This document shows positions 29,984 to 36,660 of a DNA stretch of 39,766 nt, in pieces. Location: IMG/VR virus record IMGVR_UViG_3300031951_000444, positions 1-39,766 of that record. One strand, 5' to 3'. The position numbers and the translations under genes were made by a program. Each line of letters opens with the position of its first letter. Position 1 is the first letter of the stretch. The notes below the pieces were generated by a model that was given only the letters and a program-made list of their open reading frames with translations, made no database searches and was not told the DNA's origin. This DNA comes from a virus.

Positions 29984-31285
29984 TTAGCCGAGCAGAACGG
30001 CGAGGTGCTCAGGCTTCATGACGGCGACGCCCCAGGCGATGGAGACATGGTAGGTGACCATGCGGTAGCCGGGATACACGGCGAGCTCAAAGGACAGGCC
30101 GCTGCGCGGATCGGTGATGATCTCGCGGTCAGTGGCGAGGTCTCCTTCCCGCGGCAGCGCCGGGAGGCGGGTTCCCAGCAAGATGGAATTGCGGGTGAAG
30201 CCGAGGTTGCGCTGGCTGGTGTTGTTCACCGTGATGGCGGTGTTGTCAGCCACGACTTCCTGAATGCCAGGAGCCGCCACCGTGAACGAACCGCCGCTCA
30301 AAGCCGTGGCGGCGACATACTTGTGGTTGCCAATGGTAACGACATCACCGGCGAGGATGGTGCCGCTGCCAGTATCCACATTGACGGTGGTATCACCGAC
30401 CGCGAGGGCGGCGCTGAGCTGGTAGCTGGCACCGGTGCCTTTGGTGGCGTTGTTGATCTGCGCGGAGGTGCGGAAATCAAAGTTGAAGATGTTGCCCAGC
30501 GAGCCCTGACGAAGGAAGCTGGAATCACCCGCTTCATTGACTTTGAAGAGCGAGGTTTGCTTGCCGCGCATCGTGGCGACAGCGGTGGTGCCCAGCACGC
30601 AATGACGATCCGACATGGGAGCGCCGTTGTCGTCGAGGATCTTGGCGAGCTGCGCAATATCGCTGAGATCGCCTGCGGTGCCGAAGGGTGTGGTGCCGGC
30701 GGTGCCATACGCACGGGAAGCACCGAGAGCGCCGTAATCGCAAAGGTCGTTTTCGATTTCGTTGACCAGTGCGCGGAGCGCCTGCGCAATCTGGTCCTGC
30801 TGGATGGTGAGGAAACCCGCGCCTGTTTCGACGGCTCCCTGCTCTTCACCCGTCCAGGAGAACGGCGCAAAGCGGCTTTTCTGGATGGTGAAGGTTTTAC
30901 TCGCAATGGTTTGATCCGAAGCGGACGGGATAGACATGGCAGGCGTGATATTCCCGACGGCGCTATTGATCGGAGCGACCGGGCTGCGCATGGTGGCATT
31001 GAGGGCACAGCGATCTGCACGGGGATCACGCTGGACGGCTGGGATCATGCCGACCATCTCACGACTCACGACATCGAGCGCGGCGAAGAAATCGGGGATG
31101 AGATTGGTGAGCGTATTGGCGAAGCAGGCACCGGCGGCGCGAGTTTCTGGCGTGCCATTGATGCCGAAGAGAACGGCACCACCAGCGACAGTGAAAAGCA
31201 GCGCGGTGCCGATGTGGCCGAACGATGCCTGGACGAGGATGGCGGCGACGATGCCGATGGTGAGGAGGGCGTTGAACAGTTTCAT
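29984..31285 (-). CDS. Major coat protein, P22-like, fused to a membrane segment
   Basis: 433 residues. From residue 56 (ANTLTNLIPDFFAALDVVSR, then EMVGMIPAVQRD) it matches the start of P22-type coat proteins, and the body has the expected inserted beta domain (DTTVNVDTGSGTILAGDVVT) and closing segment (YHVSIAWGVAVMKPEHLAVL). The preceding 55 residues are an in-frame extension holding two hydrophobic helices (3-21 FNALLTIGIVAAILVQA and 25-43 IGTALLFTVAGGAVLFGI), where the usual coat would start with Met at this ANTLTN site. No start codon lies at the fusion point. It has no Shine-Dalgarno site and its leader is an ATGGAGTG-type repeat. An unusual design for a capsid protein. Confidence 0.7.
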   Translation of the reverse strand: MKLFNALLTIGIVAAILVQASFGHIGTALLFTVAGGAVLFGINGTPETRAAGACFANTLTNLIPDFFAALDVVSREMVGMIPAVQRDPRADRCALNATMRSPVAPINSAVGNITPAMSIPSASDQTIASKTFTIQKSRFAPFSWTGEEQGAVETGAGFLTIQQDQIAQALRALVNEIENDLCDYGALGASRAYGTAGTTPFGTAGDLSDIAQLAKILDDNGAPMSDRHCVLGTTAVATMRGKQTSLFKVNEAGDSSFLRQGSLGNIFNFDFRTSAQINNATKGTGASYQLSAALAVGDTTVNVDTGSGTILAGDVVTIGNHKYVAATALSGGSFTVAAPGIQEVVADNTAITVNNTSQRNLGFTRNSILLGTRLPALPREGDLATDREIITDPRSGLSFELAVYPGYRMVTYHVSIAWGVAVMKPEHLAVLLG

Positions 31286-31320
31286 GAAAAAGAGATGGAG
31301 TGGTGAAGTGATGGAGTGAT
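31286..31320. repeat. ATGGAGTGG-type 9-bp leader repeat
   Basis: Imperfect 9-bp units (ATGGAGTGG, ATGGAGTGA, ATGGAGGAA) fill the leader between the protease gene and the coat protein start. Confidence 0.65.
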
Positions 31321-31330
31321 GGAGGAAGAA

Positions 31331-32488
31331 TCAGTCGATGAGCTTGCCGCCTTTTTTGATGAACTCGGCGCGGTTGAGAGGGGAGAGCTTGCTCCACTCA
31401 TCGCGTTTCATGGTGTTGGCTGGAGCCTCGGTGGCCACGGCGGCGACAGGCTGAGCACCGCCGAGGTTTTGAGGGGTGATGCCGTGATTGCTGAGATCGG
31501 TGAGGCGCTTGATCTCGGCTTGCAGCGGGGCGACGGCTGCATTGACCGCATTGGTGATCTGCGTGGCGAGATCGGGAGCGGCGGGAGCAGCAGGCGGCAC
31601 GGCATTGACCGGAGCGGCATTGACCGGAGCGGCGGGCGCTGCGGGAGCGGCGGCGGGTTGAGCGGGTGCGCCACTGCCGCCAGCGGGCGGACTTTCAGTG
31701 GCGGCGTTGAAGAGCGGTGTGTTTGGCTTGAGCATGGGAAGTGGCGCACGGGCGGCGTTCGAGATGCGGGACATGTCAAACCAGGCGCGGGCACCTTCCG
31801 GCATGGTGTTGAGCAAGGCGGGCCGGTAGTTCTCCGGCGCGGTGAGCTTTTCAGGATCGACGGTGATGGGCTCGATGACCTCATCGGCGAGGCCGAGGGC
31901 GACGGCGGCATTGCCATCCATCCACGTGTCGGCATCCATGATGTCCTGGATTTCTTCGAGGCTTTTGCCGGTGCGGGCGGCATAGAGTGCCGCGATGGAA
32001 TCATCGGCGACATCGAGCATGGCGGCGCACTGGCGCATGTCCTCGGCATTTCCCCAGCATCCGCCCGAGCTGTTGTGGATGAGGAAGAAGCTGTTGGCGG
32101 GGATTTGGACCTTCTGGCAGGCCAGGGCCGCATACGTGGCGGCGCTGGCGCAGATGCCGTAGATGACGGCGGTTTTGTTCGCGGGATGCTCCAGCAGCTT
32201 GTCGTGGATACCCTTGCCCACGGTGACGCTGCCGCCGTAGCTGTGGATCTCCACTCGCAGCTCCGGCACGTTGCCGATTTTCTTCAGCTCGGCGGCGAAC
32301 TCCTGGAAGGTTCCGGCTCCACCTTCAAGCCCCCACCAGGGGTCTCCGGCCTTGGAGACGCCGATGTCGCCAAACAGCTCGATCACCGGCACGCCGTTCG
32401 CGGCATTGCGGATCGCCCATGGGCGAGGCTGGGCATTGGAAGGAGCAAGGGCGGTGGAACGATGGAGATGGCGGTCTTTGCGGCGCAT
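31331..32488 (-). CDS. Prohead protease with C-terminal scaffold-like domain (ClpP/S49 type)
   Basis: 385 residues. Residues about 30-205 have the ClpP-like fold: HSYGGSVTVGKGIHDKL (oxyanion region), GICASAATYAALACQ (nucleophilic Ser), FFLIHNSSGG (His) and ADTWMDGNAAVALGLADEVI (Asp). A Pro/Ala-rich linker (PAQPAAAPAAPAAPVNAAPV) leads to a helical C-terminus (PDLATQITNAVNAAVAPLQA), likely the scaffold for coat assembly, as in lambda C/Nu3-type fusions. A TTTGACA box ends 13 nt before its ATG. Confidence 0.8.
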   Translation of the reverse strand: MRRKDRHLHRSTALAPSNAQPRPWAIRNAANGVPVIELFGDIGVSKAGDPWWGLEGGAGTFQEFAAELKKIGNVPELRVEIHSYGGSVTVGKGIHDKLLEHPANKTAVIYGICASAATYAALACQKVQIPANSFFLIHNSSGGCWGNAEDMRQCAAMLDVADDSIAALYAARTGKSLEEIQDIMDADTWMDGNAAVALGLADEVIEPITVDPEKLTAPENYRPALLNTMPEGARAWFDMSRISNAARAPLPMLKPNTPLFNAATESPPAGGSGAPAQPAAAPAAPAAPVNAAPVNAVPPAAPAAPDLATQITNAVNAAVAPLQAEIKRLTDLSNHGITPQNLGGAQPVAAVATEAPANTMKRDEWSKLSPLNRAEFIKKGGKLID

Positions 32489-32501
32489 GATGCGCGGCGG
32501 G

Positions 32502-32543
32502 TGTCAAACCACGCCGACAGCTTTGCAGTCAGGCGGGCAGGGC
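32502..32543. repeat. Repeat element shared with 24245-24286
   Basis: About 42 bp nearly identical to 24245-24286, including the TTTGACA box of the protease gene. It indicates that box and neighbouring sequence moved or duplicated as a unit. Confidence 0.65.
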
Positions 32544-32552
32544 GGTGAGAAG

Positions 32553-32704
32553 AGGTGGTTCCGGAATTCCGGAACCACCTCAGGGGCCAATGATCGGCAC
32601 GTGCCGATCATTCGGAAATCTCGAGCCCGGAATTCCGGACTCGAGATGTCACGCAGGAACGGGCTAAAGCCCGAACTACAAACGGGGTCGACACGTGTCG
32701 ACCC
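32553..32704. repeat. Four consecutive long palindromes
   Basis: Within 152 bp: a perfect 28-bp palindrome (32553-32580, half AGGTGGTTCCGGAA), a perfect 24-bp palindrome (32589-32612, half AATGATCGGCAC), a near-perfect 28-bp palindrome (32619-32646, CTCGAG ends and CCGGAATTCCGG centre), and a perfect 20-bp palindrome (32685-32704, GGGTCGACAC and inverse). A GGGCTAAAGCCC hairpin lies between the third and fourth. Two have a CACGTG centre. It fills the gap between the protease and portal genes. Confidence 0.8.
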
Positions 32705-34345
32705 TCAATTCTGCTGCATGGCATCGGCGAGATCGAGGGCGGAGACGCCGGCGGGATTGCTGCCTGGCATGCTTTGGCGAACGAGCTCATAGGGGACTCC
32801 ATGTTCCTCGCAGAGATCGAGCCAGGCTTTGACCTCGAGCACGCGGGCGCGGCGGACATCGGAGGCCTCAAGGCCGAGATCGGCGTAGAATTCTTCTTCG
32901 GTGCCGAGGCCTTTGTCGAGGCGATCGAGCCAGGTCTTGTAGAAGTAGCGCTCGTCGATGGTGATCTTGCGAGGGCCATGCCAACGGCAGAGGAAGGGGG
33001 ATGCGCCGTTGCGGGGCGGGCGGCCGTTATTGATGCGGCCGGTGAGGAGGCCCCAGCGGATGACGAAGTCACGCGTGGGCTTGCAGAAGCGGGAGATCAT
33101 GCGCCGCATGATGAATTTGAAGAACCAATCTGCCTGCGAGAGCGTGAAGCGGGTCTCCGGGCCGGTGCGGCCGGCGATGGCCCACACAAAGGAGGGCGGG
33201 ATGCCGAAGCCCCAAGCGATGTCATTGACGAGCCAGTCCATGAAGCCGGTGAAGGTGAGTGAGGGGCGATCGCTCTTCACCATTTCGAGCTTTTCGCCTT
33301 CTTTGAGGACGGGGATCAAGGCACCGCCCATGAAGTTGGCGTATTTGCGCATGATCTCGGTGTCGGTGGTGCCGGTGGTCCGTTTTTCGTCGGTCTTGGT
33401 GGCGCGGCGTTTGAAGATTTCACCTTCAAAGCCTTCGGGCATTTCACCGTCGGGGGTGGTGATGACGGCCCCGAAAAAAGCATTGAGATACGCGGCGGAT
33501 TCTTCGAGCGTCTTGAGATCCATCATGGTGATGGCGCTGCTTTGGCCGTGATGCGTCCAGGGGAGGCCACGGCCGATGCCAATGCGCTTCGGATCGAGCA
33601 CGAGCATGAAGTCACGGGCATCAAATTCGGCGAAGTTGCCATTCATGGCCGCGCCGAGGATGGGGCTGCGTGGATAGCCGGGGGCGGCATCGAGCTGGAT
33701 GCGGTATTTGAGGGCCTTGCCGAATTCATCACGGAGAACACCTTCGCTCCAGTTCTGCTTTGCACCTGGCGTGATGGGGGCCCAAGGCGTGAGGCCATCG
33801 CTGATTTGATCGGTGGCGAAGAGCTGGAGCTTGGGGGTATCGACGACGCGGCCGTTGAGATCACGACGGAGGATTTTTGCCGCGCCGCAGTCGCCATCCT
33901 TCATCATTTCCGGGGCGACGACTTCTTGCATCTCATACCAATTCCGACCGCCAGCGATGTCCATGCAGGTATCGTCCTCATTGGCCTCGAAGAGGGCATC
34001 GAGGACGCGGTTGCAGGAGTCGTCGAACTCTTGATCGCCGGTGGCGGCGTAGGAGACGAGGCCCTCGCCGATGGCGTAGCGGCCGCTGCCTTCGATCATG
34101 GCGCGGCCGAGGCCGGTGCGGTTGGCGATGAAGCGGGAGCGAGCGATGGAGGTTTTTCGCTCGATGGGCTTCATGTCCTGCAGCGCCCTCGTCGGCATGC
34201 CGCTGGGCTCGGTGCCGCGACCGGTGATGCCGGTGCCCCAGGGCGTGGCTGGGGCGGAGGCAGAATCGCCGGTGACGCTGTTTTGCGGCCCTTTGGCGAA
34301 CAAAGCGCCGATGGCGTTGGAGAGGCGGGAGCGAAAGGTGGTCAT
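32705..34345 (-). CDS. Portal protein, lambda B type
   Basis: 546 residues. ERKTSIARSRFIANRTGLGR near the N-terminus and later LDPKRIGIGRGLPWTHHGQS (the conserved wing region), LKTLEESAAYLNAFFGAVIT, and SDRPSLTFTGFMDWLVNDIA match the lambda-type portal family. It forms the ring at the DNA entry vertex, working with the GpA-type terminase and gpW-like joiner. The ATG at 34345 follows an ATTCCTCATTCG-type leader. Confidence 0.8.
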   Translation of the reverse strand: MTTFRSRLSNAIGALFAKGPQNSVTGDSASAPATPWGTGITGRGTEPSGMPTRALQDMKPIERKTSIARSRFIANRTGLGRAMIEGSGRYAIGEGLVSYAATGDQEFDDSCNRVLDALFEANEDDTCMDIAGGRNWYEMQEVVAPEMMKDGDCGAAKILRRDLNGRVVDTPKLQLFATDQISDGLTPWAPITPGAKQNWSEGVLRDEFGKALKYRIQLDAAPGYPRSPILGAAMNGNFAEFDARDFMLVLDPKRIGIGRGLPWTHHGQSSAITMMDLKTLEESAAYLNAFFGAVITTPDGEMPEGFEGEIFKRRATKTDEKRTTGTTDTEIMRKYANFMGGALIPVLKEGEKLEMVKSDRPSLTFTGFMDWLVNDIAWGFGIPPSFVWAIAGRTGPETRFTLSQADWFFKFIMRRMISRFCKPTRDFVIRWGLLTGRINNGRPPRNGASPFLCRWHGPRKITIDERYFYKTWLDRLDKGLGTEEEFYADLGLEASDVRRARVLEVKAWLDLCEEHGVPYELVRQSMPGSNPAGVSALDLADAMQQN

Positions 34346-34381
34346 TGGAATGACGAATGAGGAATGGCGAATGCGGAATGA

Positions 34382-34681
34382 TCAGCCGACGCCCGGAGTG
34401 AATTGGACTTGAAGGAGAGAGCCGCCACCGAGGTCAGAGCCGCCGAGGAAGCGGAGGGCCGCAACAATGGCGTCGTGCTGCGTGAGATCGGAGATGCCAC
34501 GGCGCGACGTGGACGAACCGGCCTCACCACTGGCGCTTTGCGTCTCCCAATCACCGGCATCGATGGCGGTGGTGTATTCGCGGCGCTTGGCTTTGAGCCA
34601 CTCGATTTGCTTGTCTGGATCGGTCCCGACAGCGTCTTCCGCGTCGAGCAGCCATTTGTTTCTGAGTCGTGTGTCCGCCAT
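34382..34681 (-). CDS. gpW-like head-tail joining protein
   Basis: About 99 residues from the ATG at 34681; TTTGACA lies 15 nt upstream. KWLLDAEDAVGTDPDKQIEW and KRREYTTAIDAG form the helix-rich start seen in gpW-type joiners, and QHDAIVAALRFLGGSD continues it. Position between terminase side and portal agrees. The 3' end overlaps no gene. gpW-type joiners seal the portal after packaging. Confidence 0.6.
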   Translation of the reverse strand: MADTRLRNKWLLDAEDAVGTDPDKQIEWLKAKRREYTTAIDAGDWETQSASGEAGSSTSRRGISDLTQHDAIVAALRFLGGSDLGGGSLLQVQFTPGVG

Positions 34682-34709
34682 GTGTTGGCGGCGGGGTGTC
34701 AAAGGGGCC

Positions 34710-34769
34710 GAACGTCCGCTGCGCCGAACTCAGCTCGCTGAGGCTCGCTAGTCGGCGAGCTCTTGGTTC
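34710..34769 (+). repeat. attC-like hairpin C
   Basis: GAAC (34710-34713) pairs with GTTC (34766-34769); spacers GTCC/TCTTG unpaired; GCT(G)CGCCGA(A)C faces TCGGCGAGC. The last codons of the 73-residue zinc-ribbon gene (NQELAD, stop) lie in it. Its left neighbour is a TTTGACA box. Confidence 0.7.
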
Positions 34770-34969
34770 CCCTGCTGATTGTTGTGGCTAGGACTTCGGC
34801 GCATGTTGTTTAAGCACGACGGACACACCCACGTTTTACCGCCAGGAACCAGCCCCCACCCCTCTTTGCGGAAAGTTTTGATGCACGCCGATTTTGTGCC
34901 GCTGACTTGATTCCATGCCGTGCAGACCCCGCACCAGACGGTCCATTGTGGTGTTAGTCCCTCACTCAC
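34748..34969 (-). CDS. Small zinc-ribbon protein
   Basis: 73 residues starting with GTG (34969), backed by AGGAGG eight nt upstream and overlapping the prior stop. WCGVCTAWNQVSG and WVCPSCLNNM give two CxxC pairs, a zinc ribbon. Small zinc-ribbon proteins in phages may bind host RNA polymerase or DNA. Its C-terminus (SHNNQQGNQELAD) is encoded by attC-like site C DNA. Confidence 0.6.
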   Translation of the reverse strand: MSEGLTPQWTVWCGVCTAWNQVSGTKSACIKTFRKEGWGLVPGGKTWVCPSCLNNMRRSPSHNNQQGNQELAD

Positions 34970-35214
34970 GCTGCCACCTCCTTATCCATGCGAGCCAGCA
35001 GGGTTTTCGCATTGCTCACGATCTCGGCTTTACGCTGCGCGATCTCGGCCTCCATTGCCGCGATGTCGCGCAGGTCACGACAAATCTCGAAGTGGGTGTC
35101 TGTGTTTTGCCAGTAGCGCATTCCTTCGCCAGTCAGCGCCTCCCAATGGGCGGCGAGAGCTGGCAGAATCTCTGCGGTTGGCAAGGCGGCGATTGATTCA
35201 GCAGTGTGTTTCAT
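34966..35214 (-). CDS. Small helical protein, unknown
   Basis: About 82 residues from the ATG at 35214 (MKHTAESIAALPTAEILPAL); the open frame is longer but its upstream part overlaps the divergent regulator and has no protein character. The C-terminal half (RDLRDIAAMEAEIAQRKAEI) is a coiled coil. A promoter with -35 TTGCGC, a 17-bp spacer and -10 CATAAT ends nine nt before the ATG, so its transcript may be almost leaderless. The promoter overlaps a repeated operator. Confidence 0.55.
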   Translation of the reverse strand: MKHTAESIAALPTAEILPALAAHWEALTGEGMRYWQNTDTHFEICRDLRDIAAMEAEIAQRKAEIVSNAKTLLARMDKEVAA

Positions 35215-35223
35215 GGTGCTGCT

Positions 35224-35250
35224 ATTATGTCGGCAATGCCGATTTTGCGC
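35224..35250 (-). promoter_or_regulatory. Promoter TTGCGC-17-CATAAT
   Basis: On the minus strand -35 TTGCGC (35250-35245), 17-bp spacer, -10 CATAAT (35229-35224), then AGCAGCACC before the ATG at 35214. The spacer contains one of the 13-bp operators, so a bound regulator would block this promoter. Confidence 0.6.
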
Positions 35251-35274
35251 AAGCTCTATTTTCGGCATTGCCGA
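35230..35274. promoter_or_regulatory. Paired 13-bp operators
   Basis: TCGGCAATGCCGA (35230-35242) and TCGGCATTGCCGA (35262-35274) are two near-identical palindromes with centres 32 bp (three turns) apart, located between the small regulator gene (plus) and the divergent 82-residue gene (minus). Confidence 0.7.
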
Positions 35275-35283
35275 TTTATTTTT

Positions 35284-35532
35284 ATGGGCTACACTCCTGC
35301 CATGCCTTTCTCTGACCAACTTGCCGACTACACCGCAGCCGACATCATCGCCGCCTTGAACTGTCCGCGTGGCACGGCCTACGACTGGAAGGATGGCAGG
35401 CGCGAGCCTCCAGCGTGGCAACAGTCGCATTGGCTGGCGCTCCTTCAACGCTCCAGACCAACGCAGGGGAACAAGACGGTGATCCGAACAAATGCCAGCC
35501 GGGCGAGCACTGGGGCAAAGCGGAAGCGGTAG
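35284..35532 (+). CDS. Small helix-turn-helix regulator, Cro/YdaS-like
   Basis: About 82 residues from the ATG at 35284 (or MPFSDQL from 35302). QLADYTAADIIAALNCPRGT, then AYDWKDGRREPPAWQQSHWL is a helix-turn-helix with a DWKDGR recognition segment, as in Cro or YdaS-type regulators. The last 20 residues, including NKTVIRTNASRAST, lie in attC-like site 2. It is divergent from an 82-residue gene across two operators, so it likely controls its own region. One of only two plus-strand genes, with cassette-like placement before an attC-like site. Confidence 0.6.
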   Translation: MGYTPAMPFSDQLADYTAADIIAALNCPRGTAYDWKDGRREPPAWQQSHWLALLQRSRPTQGNKTVIRTNASRASTGAKRKR

Positions 35533-35577
35533 GGCGGCTGTCATTTGTCGGATACCTCCGCGGTATGCGAAGGGCAG
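35469..35577 (+). repeat. attC-like hairpin 2
   Basis: GAAC AAGAC GGT(G)ATCCGA(A)CAAATG (5' arm) faces CATTTG TCGGAT ACC (3' arm), with one mismatch pair further in and two extrahelical bases. The outer 3' box reads GGTA in place of GTTC, so it is the only site with a changed crossover box. The regulator gene ends inside the 5' arm; the 91-residue minus-strand gene ends inside the 3' arm. Confidence 0.65.
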
Positions 35578-35816
35578 CCCATGAGTGCCCACCGTAGCAG
35601 GTTCACGATTTCGCGTTTCGAGTGCCGTCCGTGTATGAGGTCCATCGCCAGTTCGTCAGCGCCATACACTTCGGGCACCTCCATCTCTGTCGGGTGACTG
35701 GCGGCGATTGCCTCAGCCACGTCTTTCCCGGTCATGCGGCCCACACGTTGCACGGTCGCATACCAGTCCACTGGTGCCAACCTTTGGTCGGCGTCGGAGT
35801 CTATTGGTGTTTTCAT
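35541..35816 (-). CDS. Small protein in the accessory region, unknown
   Basis: About 91 residues from the ATG at 35816, with GGAGG about 12 nt upstream. It contains VDWYATVQRVGRMTGKDVAE and a helical end (DLIHGRHSKREIVNLLRWAL). No function assigned. Its 3' end lies in the 3' arm of attC-like site 2 and it is followed by the cytosine methyltransferase gene upstream on the same strand (33 bp gap), so the two form a two-gene unit between attC-like sites 2 and 3. Confidence 0.5.
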   Translation of the reverse strand: MKTPIDSDADQRLAPVDWYATVQRVGRMTGKDVAEAIAASHPTEMEVPEVYGADELAMDLIHGRHSKREIVNLLRWALMGCPSHTAEVSDK

Positions 35817-35849
35817 GGTTTTTCTTCGCCTCCCGCAGGTCGGCACAGT

Positions 35850-36497
35850 TCAGCGGTTCGCCTGACGGAATCCGCCCCATTGGTGAGCCATCGCAGCGGC
35901 GATTCCTGCGAAGGTTTTCGAGCGTTCCTTCCATCGGTCGGCACTCGGCGGCATCTTGAAGATTCTCTGTTCGCGGCCTTCCACGATGTTCGTCGGCTGG
36001 AGCTTGGGCAGTCCCTTGAGCCAGAGGCACGTTGCCTTTGTCTCTCCATGGCCGAACTGCCACGGCTGGATTACTTGGTCGGGCTTCCGCCACATGCTGG
36101 ACATGATGCAGACCGGGTTTTCGATGGCGATTTTCGGGATCGGTGAGCGAGCCAGCATCATGAAGAAGCTCACGGCGCTTTGCTGCCGCCCGTCCTTGCG
36201 CTTTTCCGCGAAGTGCTTCGCACCGCTCACGCTCAGGTGAGTGCATGGCGGGTGAGCTATCATCAGATCCCACGGGTAGTCCATGAGGTCGCGCACGTCG
36301 CCGCAGTAGTGCGGGCCATCGGCATCGGACGGCAGCAGGTCACAGGACATGGCATCGTGTCCCAAGGCGCGGAAGGCATCTCTCACCGCTCCGCTGTATT
36401 CGCACGCCACCAGAACCCGCAAAGGCGAACAAGACGGTGCATGGAACACGGCGGGCGCGTCCAGGGCGAGTTCTAGCGTTGAGGGTGCCGTGTCCAT
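35850..36497 (-). CDS. DNA cytosine methyltransferase, phage type
   Basis: 215 residues. LRVLVACEYSGAVRDAFRAL (SAM-binding start), DLMIAHPPCTHLSVSGAKHF (PC-containing motif IV with the nucleophilic Cys) and KIAIENPVCI (ENP, in place of the ENV of motif VI) match C5-type DNA cytosine methylases, in the short form common in phages. The target recognition region is short, so specificity is unknown. It may protect the phage genome from restriction alongside the separate amino-methyltransferase fusion. Its N-terminus (FHAPSCSP) and start codon are encoded in attC-like site 3 DNA. Confidence 0.75.
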   Translation of the reverse strand: MDTAPSTLELALDAPAVFHAPSCSPLRVLVACEYSGAVRDAFRALGHDAMSCDLLPSDADGPHYCGDVRDLMDYPWDLMIAHPPCTHLSVSGAKHFAEKRKDGRQQSAVSFFMMLARSPIPKIAIENPVCIMSSMWRKPDQVIQPWQFGHGETKATCLWLKGLPKLQPTNIVEGREQRIFKMPPSADRWKERSKTFAGIAAAMAHQWGGFRQANR

Positions 36498-36511
36498 GAC
36501 CTTATGCGTTC
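36427..36511 (+). repeat. attC-like hairpin 3
   Basis: GAAC (36427-36430) pairs with GTTC (36508-36511); AAGAC faces TTATGC; GGT(G)CATGGA(A)CACGGC faces GCCGTG TCCATG ACC. Pairing is complete and the two unpaired bases are G and A. The methyltransferase start codon lies in its 3' arm. Confidence 0.75.
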
Positions 36512-36660
36512 GGCTCCTGTGTCGGTTTCACGATGCCGATGACGACGATGTTTTCATCGTGCCACCGCACTTTGAGCCCGGTTTGTTTGGCCTGTTCAAT
36601 GAACGAGGCGACGAGCGCTCGCTGGGCTTCTTCGCCCGGGGTTGGGAGGTCGTCAGGCAT
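36502..36660 (-). CDS. Small protein overlapping terminase end, unknown
   Basis: About 52 residues from the ATG at 36660, which overlaps the terminase stop. MPDDLPTPGEEAQRALVASF and HDENIVVIGIVKPTQEPNA; short alpha/beta. TTGACA lies 15 nt upstream of the ATG, inside the terminase 3' end. No family recognised. Confidence 0.45.
   Translation of the reverse strand: MPDDLPTPGEEAQRALVASFIEQAKQTGLKVRWHDENIVVIGIVKPTQEPNA

Noticed and set aside
15265-36511. Treating the seven hairpins as ordinary REP elements
   Set aside because: REP families keep their sequence; here the stem sequences change with compensating partners and keep two extrahelical bases in fixed places, which points to attC. The REP view stays possible and is listed as the refutation.
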